A DNA stretch of 40,758 bases, from positions 1 through 40,758 of the forward strand of contig JBCBST010000015.1 of assembly GCA_039819115.1 (NCBI GenBank), in the 5' to 3' direction. Positions 7,601-16,086 of the stretch are shown here, one piece after another (positions within the stretch are counted from its first letter, which is position 1; every line of letters begins with the position of its first letter). The stretch comes from JBCBST01 sp039819115. Lineage in GTDB: Bacteria; Bacteroidota; Rhodothermia; Balneolales; Balneolaceae. A program made the position numbers and the translations under genes. A model generated the notes under the pieces. The model did not search any database. It was not told the origin of the DNA and saw only the letters and a list, made by a program, of their open reading frames with translations.

Positions 7601-9007
7601 TTAAGTATGTTCTGAACGGGATTGTTCAAGATCGTTCTGGATGTCGTACATGGTGTTCTCATCCAGTTTATAGAAATACATAAACGCGGCTGAAAGCAGT
7701 GCTCCCACTCCAGCGATGATGCTTAACATGAGACGAATACCCAGTAAGGCTTCGTCGGTTTGTTCTACGTTGGCCTGGAAACCAAATGCAGCAAGTAACC
7801 ACCCGCTGATGGCTCCGCCAATGGTCCATCCGAATTTTTGAGACATCGATGAGGAAGAAAAAATAAGCCCCGTTGCTCTCCTTCCTGTTTTCCATTCGGA
7901 GTAGTCGGAAATATCAGCATACATGGCCCATATGAGTGGCAATACAATCCCTGCTGTTATTCCAATAAGCACATTACTTCCAAATAAGAGGATGAGCTGA
8001 TCGGGTTGAATAAAAAAGATGCCTACACTGAGCACCGCTGACAGTAACGAAGCGGTAAGAAAGGTTTTCTTCTTCCCCATCCGATCGGACAGTGGCTTTG
8101 CCAGAAGAACCCCGATGATGTTGGAACCCAGCCACACCGAGAGATAGGCTGATGACAAGGCCGTTGTGCCTAATGCGTAGGTGTTACCCAACAGGGTAAG
8201 CTCCTGGTCTTTCACGTAATACTTAAAGTAGTACAGAATGGATCCATCTCTGAGGGAGTTAAATATGAGAATGGAAATAGCGGCCCCAAGCATGATAAAC
8301 CACGGTCCGTTTTTTGAAATATCCTTGAGATCTGCCTTCAGACTTTGCTTCTGTTGCTTTTGAGGGGCAAGTCGTTCCCGCGTTCCTAAAAAAGTGAGCA
8401 CGAATAGTAACGCTGCACATATCGCATAGATAGAAACGGTAATCTGAAACCCTGTTGAAGATTCCCTTCCATCCCCGAAATAGGCAATGAAATAGTTAGC
8501 GGTTGAGGTGACAAGAAGCCCTCCGGTGAATGCACCAATAAACCGAAATGACGCCAGGGAGGTACGTTCATCTGTATTGCTCGTCATCACCCCCATCAGC
8601 GAGGCATACGGAACATTTACAGCGGTATAGGCCATCATCATAAGACTGTATGTGATGTAAGCATACACCAGCTTACCGGTGGGTGATAAATCCGGTGTAC
8701 TGAACGTGAGAATCCCGATTATAGCGAATGGAAGGGCCCCATAGAGCAGATAGGGACGAAATTTTCCAAACCGACTCTGTGTGCGATCTGACAGAATACC
8801 CATCAATGGATCGTTGGCTGCATCCCAGACCCTTGTTAACAGGAACATGGTGCCAACAGCCGCAGCAGAAATCCCGAAAATGTCCGTGTAGAAAAACAAT
8901 AAAAACATGGAAAAAAGCTTCCAGAACATGGAGGAGGCAAAGTCTCCAAGACCGTATGCTGCTTTTTCCCGAAGGCTTAGTTTATGCTGATTTAATTCGT
9001 TACTCAT
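7601..9007 (-). CDS. GPH-family sugar:cation symporter, probable mannobiose importer
   Basis: 468 residues with about twelve hydrophobic segments. The N-terminal half has the GPH/MelB signature WDAANDPLMGILSDRTQSRF continuing into GKFRPY (residues 61-86), with the Asp residues (62, 66, 74) of the family's cation and sugar site. The family imports small sugars and glycosides with Na+ or H+. In Bacteroides fragilis a symporter of this kind (ManB) sits beside a GH26 mannanase, an epimerase and a mannosylglucose phosphorylase and imports mannobiose; the same gene set is present here, so mannobiose is the best substrate guess. It lies between two GH26 genes, 33 bases after one and with its stop 11 bases above the start of the other. 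Confidence 0.88.
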   Translation of the reverse strand: MSNELNQHKLSLREKAAYGLGDFASSMFWKLFSMFLLFFYTDIFGISAAAVGTMFLLTRVWDAANDPLMGILSDRTQSRFGKFRPYLLYGALPFAIIGILTFSTPDLSPTGKLVYAYITYSLMMMAYTAVNVPYASLMGVMTSNTDERTSLASFRFIGAFTGGLLVTSTANYFIAYFGDGRESSTGFQITVSIYAICAALLFVLTFLGTRERLAPQKQQKQSLKADLKDISKNGPWFIMLGAAISILIFNSLRDGSILYYFKYYVKDQELTLLGNTYALGTTALSSAYLSVWLGSNIIGVLLAKPLSDRMGKKKTFLTASLLSAVLSVGIFFIQPDQLILLFGSNVLIGITAGIVLPLIWAMYADISDYSEWKTGRRATGLIFSSSSMSQKFGWTIGGAISGWLLAAFGFQANVEQTDEALLGIRLMLSIIAGVGALLSAAFMYFYKLDENTMYDIQNDLEQSRSEHT

Positions 9008-9040
9008 GGCTGACCTTTTGTTGGATTACACAATGCATGA

Positions 9041-10300
9041 TTACTCCCTGTTCACCCCGTTTTCGTACATCCCGGGAAGCGCATCCTCAAAAAGAATAAA
9101 CGTACTTTCTTTGAACCGAATAAAGTCATCCGCACTTTTCTGACCGGGGTAAGGTGCATAGAAATGATCTCTTTGCTCCTTCTCTTTGTTTGCATTCCGC
9201 CACACTTGAAGGTATACAATTTCCCGCGTCAACTCATTGTACTGCATACTTTTAAGAAGAGTACCTGTCCACCACAAACTATCGGGCAGAGCTTCGAGGC
9301 CGGTTTCAGTCAATGCGGCTATTTTATTCTTTTTGCGGGCTATGCCAGCAGTACGGGCCAGGCTTTCTACAAACTGAGCGTTTTTCACCTCTTTTGATGC
9401 CTTATTTTCCTTGTGGCCCACATCCCAATAGTTATCAAGCCCGATAATGTCTACATATTCATCACCAGGATAACCGTAAGCGTACTCTTCCTCGAAAGAC
9501 TCCATACTCAGGCGGCTTCGATCCGGAGAAAAGGCCCAAATAAGATTATGTACTCCTTTTTGGTCCCTGAGATATTCCACCGTAAAACGCCATAATGCGA
9601 TATAGTCCTCTTCTGATGTCAATCCTTTACCCCACCAGAACCAATCTCCATTGTGTTCATGATAAGGCCGAAAGATCACCGGCATAGGATTCAGGGCATT
9701 AAAATAGGAGGCTAAGGAATCGAGGGTAGTTTGATAGGTTTCGTGATGCTCTCCTCCCGGCAACAGAGTATGAACAGCTGGAGTGGTATCATAAAACGAG
9801 CCCTTCGTAACCGGATTGAACTGGTGCCATGAATAGGTGAGTACGCCACCCCGTTTCAGAGCTTCTGTAGCAAATCCTAACGATTTCTTCTTTGCCATTA
9901 TCGCATCTTCGGCGGTGTGTTCCACCCGGATAAAATCGGCAACATCCCATCCATACAACGCCGGGAATGAGCCGGTCACATCTTTTACGTCTGATCGGTT
10001 GGGTTCATTCATCCAAGTGTAACCATACGATAGCGTAGCCTGATGCCCAAACAGGGCATGCTTTCCCTTCATGGCATGCAGGTTATGATAAAGGGCGTGT
10101 GTTTCTTCTGTGGCGTTTGTATCAATAAGAGCGGGTTGCGTTGAACCAGAGTCCTCTTTCGAACTACAGCCGATTCCCAGCCAGCAAACCAGGCCTACCG
10201 CAACAAAGAAATATCTGTTCAGGATGATCACACCCCTGTTTTTGCACCCAGTCAAATGGATCACACGATCATGTAGCCGATATGATGCATCCTGTTTCAT
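9041..10300 (-). CDS. GH26 beta-mannanase lipoprotein (copy 2)
   Basis: A 419-residue GH26 enzyme with a lipobox (LGIGC, Cys45), acid/base Glu215 in VIFRPYHEHNGDWFWWG and nucleophile Glu332 in LTETGLE. The ATG at 10300 overlaps the TGA of the sulfatase gene (ATGA), which supports that start by translational coupling, although it gives a rather long 28-residue region before the hydrophobic core; a GTG further in (about residue 24) is an alternative. Compared with copy 1 it keeps the fold but differs around the active site (TYSWHQFNP versus TLSWHMNHL; NGDW versus TGWW). Such differences could separate endo-mannanase from mannobiose-releasing exo activity, as is known for GH26 pairs, but this cannot be settled from sequence alone. 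Confidence 0.93.
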   Translation of the reverse strand: MKQDASYRLHDRVIHLTGCKNRGVIILNRYFFVAVGLVCWLGIGCSSKEDSGSTQPALIDTNATEETHALYHNLHAMKGKHALFGHQATLSYGYTWMNEPNRSDVKDVTGSFPALYGWDVADFIRVEHTAEDAIMAKKKSLGFATEALKRGGVLTYSWHQFNPVTKGSFYDTTPAVHTLLPGGEHHETYQTTLDSLASYFNALNPMPVIFRPYHEHNGDWFWWGKGLTSEEDYIALWRFTVEYLRDQKGVHNLIWAFSPDRSRLSMESFEEEYAYGYPGDEYVDIIGLDNYWDVGHKENKASKEVKNAQFVESLARTAGIARKKNKIAALTETGLEALPDSLWWTGTLLKSMQYNELTREIVYLQVWRNANKEKEQRDHFYAPYPGQKSADDFIRFKESTFILFEDALPGMYENGVNRE

Positions 10301-12066
10301 GATTTCTTTCTCAGGATGACGCTTTTAAGTTCCATGGATTCTTTGCCCGGTATGCGGTATGCGCGGATGTTCAGTTCCTGCTCGCCCCTGTTCAGGTATA
10401 ACGCACCTGCCTGGTGCATAGCCCATGTTTTCTCGTAAACTTCTCCCCGGGGTACGCGATCCGGGCTAGATATCCGCTGCCCAACAAAGGGTTGAGTAAC
10501 GGTTGTATTCAGGGATGCAGAGGAGGAAGAAATGGTAACTTCAACTCCCGCATCAGATGGCGACAGATTATACTCGAACGTCACTTCGTACACCCCGTCA
10601 GATACCACCTGAACCGGAACCATAACTTCATCCTCTTCAGAGGTCCAGTTCACCAACCAATCGTTTGACCATCCGGATGTACCTTTAAACTGTATGTTGC
10701 CGGAGAATGACAACTCCGGTGCAGGTATGTGCACTTCGGGCGCTTCTTCATATCCCAGCGGGATAAATCTGGGTTTATCCAATCCCTGACTTACTTCTTG
10801 AAACCATTCTTCATACGCCGTGCTGAATGTTGAGAGGATCTCCGGAGCTTTAGTGGCGATGTCTCTTTGCTGAGCCGGGTCGGCCAGCATATCGTATAAT
10901 TCCCATTGCCCTCCATAATTAACCGCCCGATACCGGTTATCCCGCACAGAGGAAGGATGTTGTTCCAGAGAGTCCCATCTCGATTGATGAGTAAACAAAT
11001 AACGGTTCGGCCAATCCTGCTCTTTTCCCAACAACAACGAAGCAAAGCTGCGTCCGTCCAGGTGAAGTGAATCCTCAAGTGGCACCCCGGTTAATTCTGC
11101 AAGAGTAGGCAGTATATCGATATGAGCAGTGAGAGCATCTACAACAGAGCCAGGTTCAATGTTTCCGGGCCATCGTATCAAAAGAGGGACCCGTACCCCT
11201 CCTTCATCCACTTTGGCCTTCCAGCCTTTCATATTGCCGTTGAACCGATCTCCTCCATTAGGACCATTATCGGTAAGGAACAGGACAATGGTGTGTTCAT
11301 TCAGGTGCAGTTCTTCCAGTTTATTCAGGATTCGCCCGATGTTGTCATCAATGTTTTCAACCATTCCATATACCGACGCATTTTTATCATCGAGACCCCG
11401 GTTTTTGTATTTGAAAAAGTACTTATCCGGCACCTGAAACGGACTGTGAGGAGCGTTGTACGGGATGAAGGCAAAAAAGGGCTGATTCCTGTTCCGTTCG
11501 ATGAAGGTGAGTGCCGAATCGGTTAATACATCGGTAATGTATCCTTCGGTATTCACCGGGCTGCCATTACAGGTTAAAGCCGTATCGAAATAGTTGTTCC
11601 AGTGTCCGGTTTTAAATCCAAAAAAGGTATCGAACCCCTGCCCTTCAGGGTCCATGGGGAAGTGAGATCCATTGTGCCATTTTCCAAAGAGTCCGGTTTG
11701 ATAACTATCCTTTTTTAACACTTCGGCCAGGGTCACTTCTTCAGCCCTCATATTTTCCAATCCGTAGGTAACCCACTGCACTCCTGTTCTGAGGTGATCA
11801 CGTCCGGTTAGCAAGCTGGCCCTCGTGGGTGCACACACCGGGCTCACATAAAACCGGTCGAATCGGGCACCTTCGCGTGCAAGCAGATCCATCATTGGGG
11901 TATCAATGCCTTCATTTCCATTATGCGCCACATCACCCCACCCCTGATCGTCGGTTAAAATGAGAATAATATTCGGCTTCTGAGTGTCTCTCCCGGTATC
12001 CTGATTACACCCTGTTACAGATCCACACAACAGAAGTAGGAATAGTATGAACCCGGATACCTTCAT
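10297..12066 (-). CDS. Sulfatase (FGly type, S1-like) lipoprotein with C-terminal beta-sandwich
   Basis: Hydrolyses sulfate esters. It starts with a lipoprotein signal (LCGSVTGC, Cys20), then the sulfatase N-terminus NIILILTDDQGWGD with metal Asp39/Asp40, and the formylglycine motif C-A-P-T-R at Cys78 inside SPVCAPTRASLLTGRD. The FLTDNGPNGG block carries the second metal-site Asp/Asn. The catalytic part ends near residue 440, and the last 140 or so residues form a beta-rich domain that resembles a carbohydrate-binding sandwich (LSFSGNIQFKG onward). A Cys-type sulfatase needs a maturase (FGE or anaerobic SME), which is not in this window. Placement inside a mannanase operon (3 bases after GH5, overlapping GH26) points to a sulfated mannan or a mixed sulfated algal polysaccharide. 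Confidence 0.92.
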   Translation of the reverse strand: MKVSGFILFLLLLCGSVTGCNQDTGRDTQKPNIILILTDDQGWGDVAHNGNEGIDTPMMDLLAREGARFDRFYVSPVCAPTRASLLTGRDHLRTGVQWVTYGLENMRAEEVTLAEVLKKDSYQTGLFGKWHNGSHFPMDPEGQGFDTFFGFKTGHWNNYFDTALTCNGSPVNTEGYITDVLTDSALTFIERNRNQPFFAFIPYNAPHSPFQVPDKYFFKYKNRGLDDKNASVYGMVENIDDNIGRILNKLEELHLNEHTIVLFLTDNGPNGGDRFNGNMKGWKAKVDEGGVRVPLLIRWPGNIEPGSVVDALTAHIDILPTLAELTGVPLEDSLHLDGRSFASLLLGKEQDWPNRYLFTHQSRWDSLEQHPSSVRDNRYRAVNYGGQWELYDMLADPAQQRDIATKAPEILSTFSTAYEEWFQEVSQGLDKPRFIPLGYEEAPEVHIPAPELSFSGNIQFKGTSGWSNDWLVNWTSEEDEVMVPVQVVSDGVYEVTFEYNLSPSDAGVEVTISSSSASLNTTVTQPFVGQRISSPDRVPRGEVYEKTWAMHQAGALYLNRGEQELNIRAYRIPGKESMELKSVILRKKS

Positions 12067-12069
12067 GCG

Positions 12070-13374
12070 TTACTGTTTGTTCAGGTTTTGAACATGTGCT
12101 TTTATGATTTCCAATGTAGAGAAATCGTCGGCAAACACGGAGTTGAGGCCCTGAGGCTCCTGCGGAGGATCACCAGTGAACGGATCACCCGGTCTCCATT
12201 TTGCATCGGGATGCTGTTTTACCCCCAAACCACCCCAGCTCCAGAAGTTGGTTCCTGAAAAGACGTCTTCCTTTTCTACAAAATCAAAGATAAGTTGGTA
12301 GTATTGATCCCGATAAGTAACCGGAGTGCCACGATCGAATTCCATTCCATCCCGGAATAGTCCGAATTCCTCCATGACAATAGGCTTATTAAGCTGTTTG
12401 GCCACCTCTACATGCGTTTCCAGGTAGGCTGTAGCCTTAGTTACAGTGGTTGGGAATGTTCCACTCATATCATCGGGGTTAAACCATCCCCAGTTTTTAG
12501 CCCACATATGGAAGGTCAGGTAATCGATATTCGGAGAATCGTGCGCATCAATGTATACCTCCATAGAGTCTAAACTACCCACTTTGCCCTCACTACCTGT
12601 AGATACTAGTTGGTGTGGAGCGATCGATTTAATGAATGCCCCGGTCTGATCCACCCAGTCTACATAAACGGGAATATCGGGTATGCTGGTTACTCCACGG
12701 CCTGGTCGGGGTTCGTTGGCCAGTTGCCAGCTCATAATCGTGGGGTCGTTCTTATAGGCAATACCTGTAACTGTATTTTTTCGCTCAACAAGCTGACTGA
12801 TGTAGGCACGGTATGCTTCCTGTGCCTCCTTGTTTTTATAAAAACGCGCCGAATATTTCATGAAGGCTTCCCAGTCTCCATCAGCCGGATCAACGGCCGA
12901 ACCGTCTCCAAACCACTCGTTATACGTGCTCATCCCCCCCGACCACTCCCAGTAGTTGTTCAGAAAGATGACCGCTTTCATATCGCGTTTAGCCATTTCT
13001 GCAAGCAAAACGTCGAGCCCGACTAACAGTTCTTCGTTGTAGGTTCCATCTTGTTGGATAAGAGCCGGTGTAAGGGCATTCTCGAATCTGCTTTCTTCTG
13101 AGGCGCCCAATACTCTCAGGTTTGTGATTCCGTATGACTGCAGGATATCCAACTCTTTTACCAGTCGGTCTCTGTCCCCTTCCGGCCCCGGGCTGCCCAG
13201 ATAGGCGCCATACCAGAAATTAGTGCCTGCGAAGGTATAGGAATCGCCATTCAGGGTAAATGCCCCTCCTTCTACCTGTACAAAGCCCTTACTTGCATCT
13301 TGTTTTTCCGGTTCGCATGCCAGTACACCCGCCATCACAAAGAGTAAGCCGATTATAAAACGTGGTTTCATCAT
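12070..13374 (-). CDS. GH5 endo-beta-1,4-mannanase lipoprotein (GH5_7-like)
   Basis: 434 residues with lipobox VLAC (Cys20). The catalytic barrel begins with FVQVEGGAFTLNGDSYTFAGTN, typical of the GH5_7 mannanase group. The acid/base is Glu221 in QLANEPRPG and the nucleophile is Glu336 in VMEEFGLF; FHMWAKNWGW carries the conserved His region. A GDPPQEPQG tail before the C-terminus is also typical of bacterial GH5_7 enzymes. It would cut internal mannan bonds at the cell surface and feed oligomers to the GH26 enzymes. Spacing to its neighbours is 9 and 3 bases, so it is in the same operon as the sulfatase and the large GH5 protein. Confidence 0.92.
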   Translation of the reverse strand: MMKPRFIIGLLFVMAGVLACEPEKQDASKGFVQVEGGAFTLNGDSYTFAGTNFWYGAYLGSPGPEGDRDRLVKELDILQSYGITNLRVLGASEESRFENALTPALIQQDGTYNEELLVGLDVLLAEMAKRDMKAVIFLNNYWEWSGGMSTYNEWFGDGSAVDPADGDWEAFMKYSARFYKNKEAQEAYRAYISQLVERKNTVTGIAYKNDPTIMSWQLANEPRPGRGVTSIPDIPVYVDWVDQTGAFIKSIAPHQLVSTGSEGKVGSLDSMEVYIDAHDSPNIDYLTFHMWAKNWGWFNPDDMSGTFPTTVTKATAYLETHVEVAKQLNKPIVMEEFGLFRDGMEFDRGTPVTYRDQYYQLIFDFVEKEDVFSGTNFWSWGGLGVKQHPDAKWRPGDPFTGDPPQEPQGLNSVFADDFSTLEIIKAHVQNLNKQ

Positions 13375-13383
13375 GTGTTCTCC

Positions 13384-16074
13384 CTACTTGATAAGCAGCA
13401 TTTTCCGGGTGATAACCTCACTTCCGGATCGAATCTGGTACATATACACCCCACTGGAAACGGCTGATGCATCCCATCTTACTTCATGATTGCCCGCCGT
13501 TCTTCTCCCGTTTACAAGGGTAGCCACATGTTGTCCAAGCAGGTTGAACACCATAATGGATACCTGTGATGCATCTGCTAATGAATACTGTATGGATGTA
13601 GATGGATTAAACGGATTGGGGTAATTTTGAGCCAGGCTCAGCCGTGCCGGTATCCCGGCATCTTCTTCGTTATTCACCGAAAACTCGTTAATGCTTACTT
13701 CGAGATAGTCAATATCCATGAAACCATCCAGAGACTGTATCCCCAACTCAATAAGTGGTTCCGTGACGGTAATCGTAGTGTCGAAAATACCCCAGGCGCC
13801 GGAATGTTCCAGGAATTGTAGCGTATCTGTAGGTATACCGTTTACACTTAACCACTGCCTTTTTGAACCAGAAGTCACCCGGTAGCGAAACCGGAGGTCA
13901 AATATGTTTCCTCTGCCAAGGCCCACATTTTTCCAGTCTATCACACCGACCTCATCCATTCTGGTAAACATTCCGCCACTTACCCCCGCCTGTTGCACCC
14001 TGCGGCTTACCTCTCCACTCAATACTGCCTGTTCGGCTTCCATTCGTTTTTCGTCGAGGTTTTCGGTTACGGTAATCGTATAGGCGTCGGTTTGTACGAT
14101 AAATCCGTTGCTGTCGGTGAGCCTTGCAGAAATGGAACGTTCACCGGTTTCCACATCCTCAAAAGAAGTCGCAAATGGAGCGGTATAAACGGTATCAAAG
14201 GCCTGATCATCCGAAAAGAATACGGCTTGTTGTATGCTCCCTGAACCTTCCTCAACATTCAGCTCAACCTGAAGATCAGACCCTGTTCTTAACTCGATAT
14301 CGGCAGAGGGTACCACTAACGCTGCTGCAGGAGGCTGGGTGACTGAGGGAACTCCTTTTACTTCAAACTCCCATAGCGAAAACCCGAACGTAGTGGCCCT
14401 AGTGAGACCAAACATGCGCACGTATCTCCCTTTTACCGGAGTTTGAAATACGATTTCGTCGGTATCTCCATCTCCATCCCGTTCTTCAAATACCGTAGTC
14501 CAGAGATTGGTATCCAGCGACACATCGATGTTGTAGCTATTCCCATAGGCTACTTCCCATTCCAGGATTACCTGAGAAATGTCTACTACTTCGCCCAGAT
14601 CGATATAAATCCATTGGTTATTCTTCCAGGCGCTGGCCCATCGTGTAGCCAAATCTCCATCTACTACTCTATCGGGGACGTCGTTACCACAGCATGTTTC
14701 ATTTTCAAGGATATATACCTTTTTCTGGAGTGCACGATTAATTTGGTTGGGTTCTACCAAGGTAACGGTTACCGAGGCGGTATCCGCATTATCTCCATTC
14801 GTTGCAATTAGAGTGTACTCCGTAGTTAGTTCCGGTTTAACCCAGACTGTATCTATCGCGCTGACCATTTCTCCGTTCAGGGTGGTTGTTTCAGAAAAGG
14901 TCGCTAACCAGGTTAACCGGGCAGAATCACCTACGGCTATTTCGTCCGGGAAGGTCTCAAACTCCAGTACCCGCGGTAACCGCTCACCGATGGTGACATC
15001 CTCCGCGTATTTAATGCTTAACGCATACATTTGATCCAGTCCACGTAGCCAGCTTTCCGCGTAAGTTCCCCTGTTTGAGTACCAATCCACCCATTGCCAT
15101 ACCCAGGCACCGGCATAGCCCCTGGTATAAAGCTCTTCGTACAAGGTATCTCCATCTATCCCGAACAGTTCGTCGGGTATTCCAAACTCACCCACAACAA
15201 TCGGCTTTTGGAGTCCCCAATGATCAGCATTATGATGAAAGGGAGATAATTCTGTACCTGCCCAGGAATAGTAATGCACCTGGTAAAAATCAAGGATACC
15301 TAGTGAATCTTTACCAGCTGAAATCAATTCGGTGTCGGAATAGTAATTCTTTGAGACAGGACTGCTCGTTTCAGCCAGGGCATGAAAACTCCAGGAGCCG
15401 TTTGTGACCTTGGCATTTGCATTAGTACGGTGAATGGCCCCTGCCGTTTGATTAACGAATCGTTGGATAGCGCTCATTGGAACATGACGGGTAAAGTCCC
15501 ATCCAAATTCCTCCGTCATGCCTTCCGGTTCGTTAAAGATCTCCCAGGCAATCACCCCCGGATGATCTCCTAATGCTTCTACCATAGGAATGAGAGCATT
15601 ATCAATGTATCGCTGGGTAAGGGTTGAATCTTCGAGCAAAGCCTTCGCGCGGTTGGTAATTCCAGTCCCGTTCGACGTGCGAAGCATATCAAACGACCAG
15701 AGACAGAGCACCAGACCTACATTATTCTCCCAGGCAGCATCGAGTATATTTCGCATATCGTCAATGGTGCCCGTACCCGGACCTGTTACCGTGTTACCAC
15801 TCCAGGATGGAGTATTGGCTCCTGTAATATGGACCCAGAACCGCATGGTGTTCCCTCCCCGGGCGTTCACCTGTTCAAACATGGTCCTCAATTCGGACAA
15901 ACGGGTGGTACCAGGTCCCACATCCCGCGCAAAATCAAGCCAGGCGATATTCCCCCCATTGAGGAATAAATCCTGGCCCTGGTGATTGATCCTGTTTTCC
16001 GGCTGGGCAACCGCAGCTACGGTCCATAGAGTGAATACCGCTATAAGTTGAATACGCTTTTTTATGCTGAACAT
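13384..16074 (-). CDS. Secreted multidomain GH5 enzyme with CBM32-like and CBM6/35-like modules and C-terminal sorting domain
   Basis: 896 residues. A signal peptide (residues 1-23) leads to a GH5 barrel (about 30-365) with acid/base Glu182 in IFNEPEG and nucleophile Glu296 in VVGEFG. Next come an Ig-like linker (about 370-440), an F5/8 type C/CBM32-like domain (about 445-578, RVVDGDLATRWAS and the YVRMFGL strand), a second Ig-like domain (about 585-675), a CBM6/35-like domain (about 680-800) and a sorting domain starting NYPNPFNPSTSIQYSL and ending RKMLLIK. The GH5 barrel differs from the neighbouring GH5_7 enzyme, so a different subfamily, possibly with a different cleavage mode, is likely; beta-mannan is inferred from context. 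The sorting domain predicts type IX export. Confidence 0.9.
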   Translation of the reverse strand: MFSIKKRIQLIAVFTLWTVAAVAQPENRINHQGQDLFLNGGNIAWLDFARDVGPGTTRLSELRTMFEQVNARGGNTMRFWVHITGANTPSWSGNTVTGPGTGTIDDMRNILDAAWENNVGLVLCLWSFDMLRTSNGTGITNRAKALLEDSTLTQRYIDNALIPMVEALGDHPGVIAWEIFNEPEGMTEEFGWDFTRHVPMSAIQRFVNQTAGAIHRTNANAKVTNGSWSFHALAETSSPVSKNYYSDTELISAGKDSLGILDFYQVHYYSWAGTELSPFHHNADHWGLQKPIVVGEFGIPDELFGIDGDTLYEELYTRGYAGAWVWQWVDWYSNRGTYAESWLRGLDQMYALSIKYAEDVTIGERLPRVLEFETFPDEIAVGDSARLTWLATFSETTTLNGEMVSAIDTVWVKPELTTEYTLIATNGDNADTASVTVTLVEPNQINRALQKKVYILENETCCGNDVPDRVVDGDLATRWASAWKNNQWIYIDLGEVVDISQVILEWEVAYGNSYNIDVSLDTNLWTTVFEERDGDGDTDEIVFQTPVKGRYVRMFGLTRATTFGFSLWEFEVKGVPSVTQPPAAALVVPSADIELRTGSDLQVELNVEEGSGSIQQAVFFSDDQAFDTVYTAPFATSFEDVETGERSISARLTDSNGFIVQTDAYTITVTENLDEKRMEAEQAVLSGEVSRRVQQAGVSGGMFTRMDEVGVIDWKNVGLGRGNIFDLRFRYRVTSGSKRQWLSVNGIPTDTLQFLEHSGAWGIFDTTITVTEPLIELGIQSLDGFMDIDYLEVSINEFSVNNEEDAGIPARLSLAQNYPNPFNPSTSIQYSLADASQVSIMVFNLLGQHVATLVNGRRTAGNHEVRWDASAVSSGVYMYQIRSGSEVITRKMLLIK

Positions 16075-16086
16075 GGCCTGCGTCCC

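Noticed and set aside
7591..7662. Longer N-terminus for GH26 copy 1
   Set aside because: It overlaps the symporter gene and places 24 non-signal residues before a good lipoprotein signal.
15590..15985. 131-codon open frame on the plus strand inside the large GH5 gene
   Set aside because: It is antisense to a confidently identified enzyme, has no recognisable domain, and reads as a shadow frame. The same holds for the other long antisense frames, such as 23444-23935 and 37470-38060.
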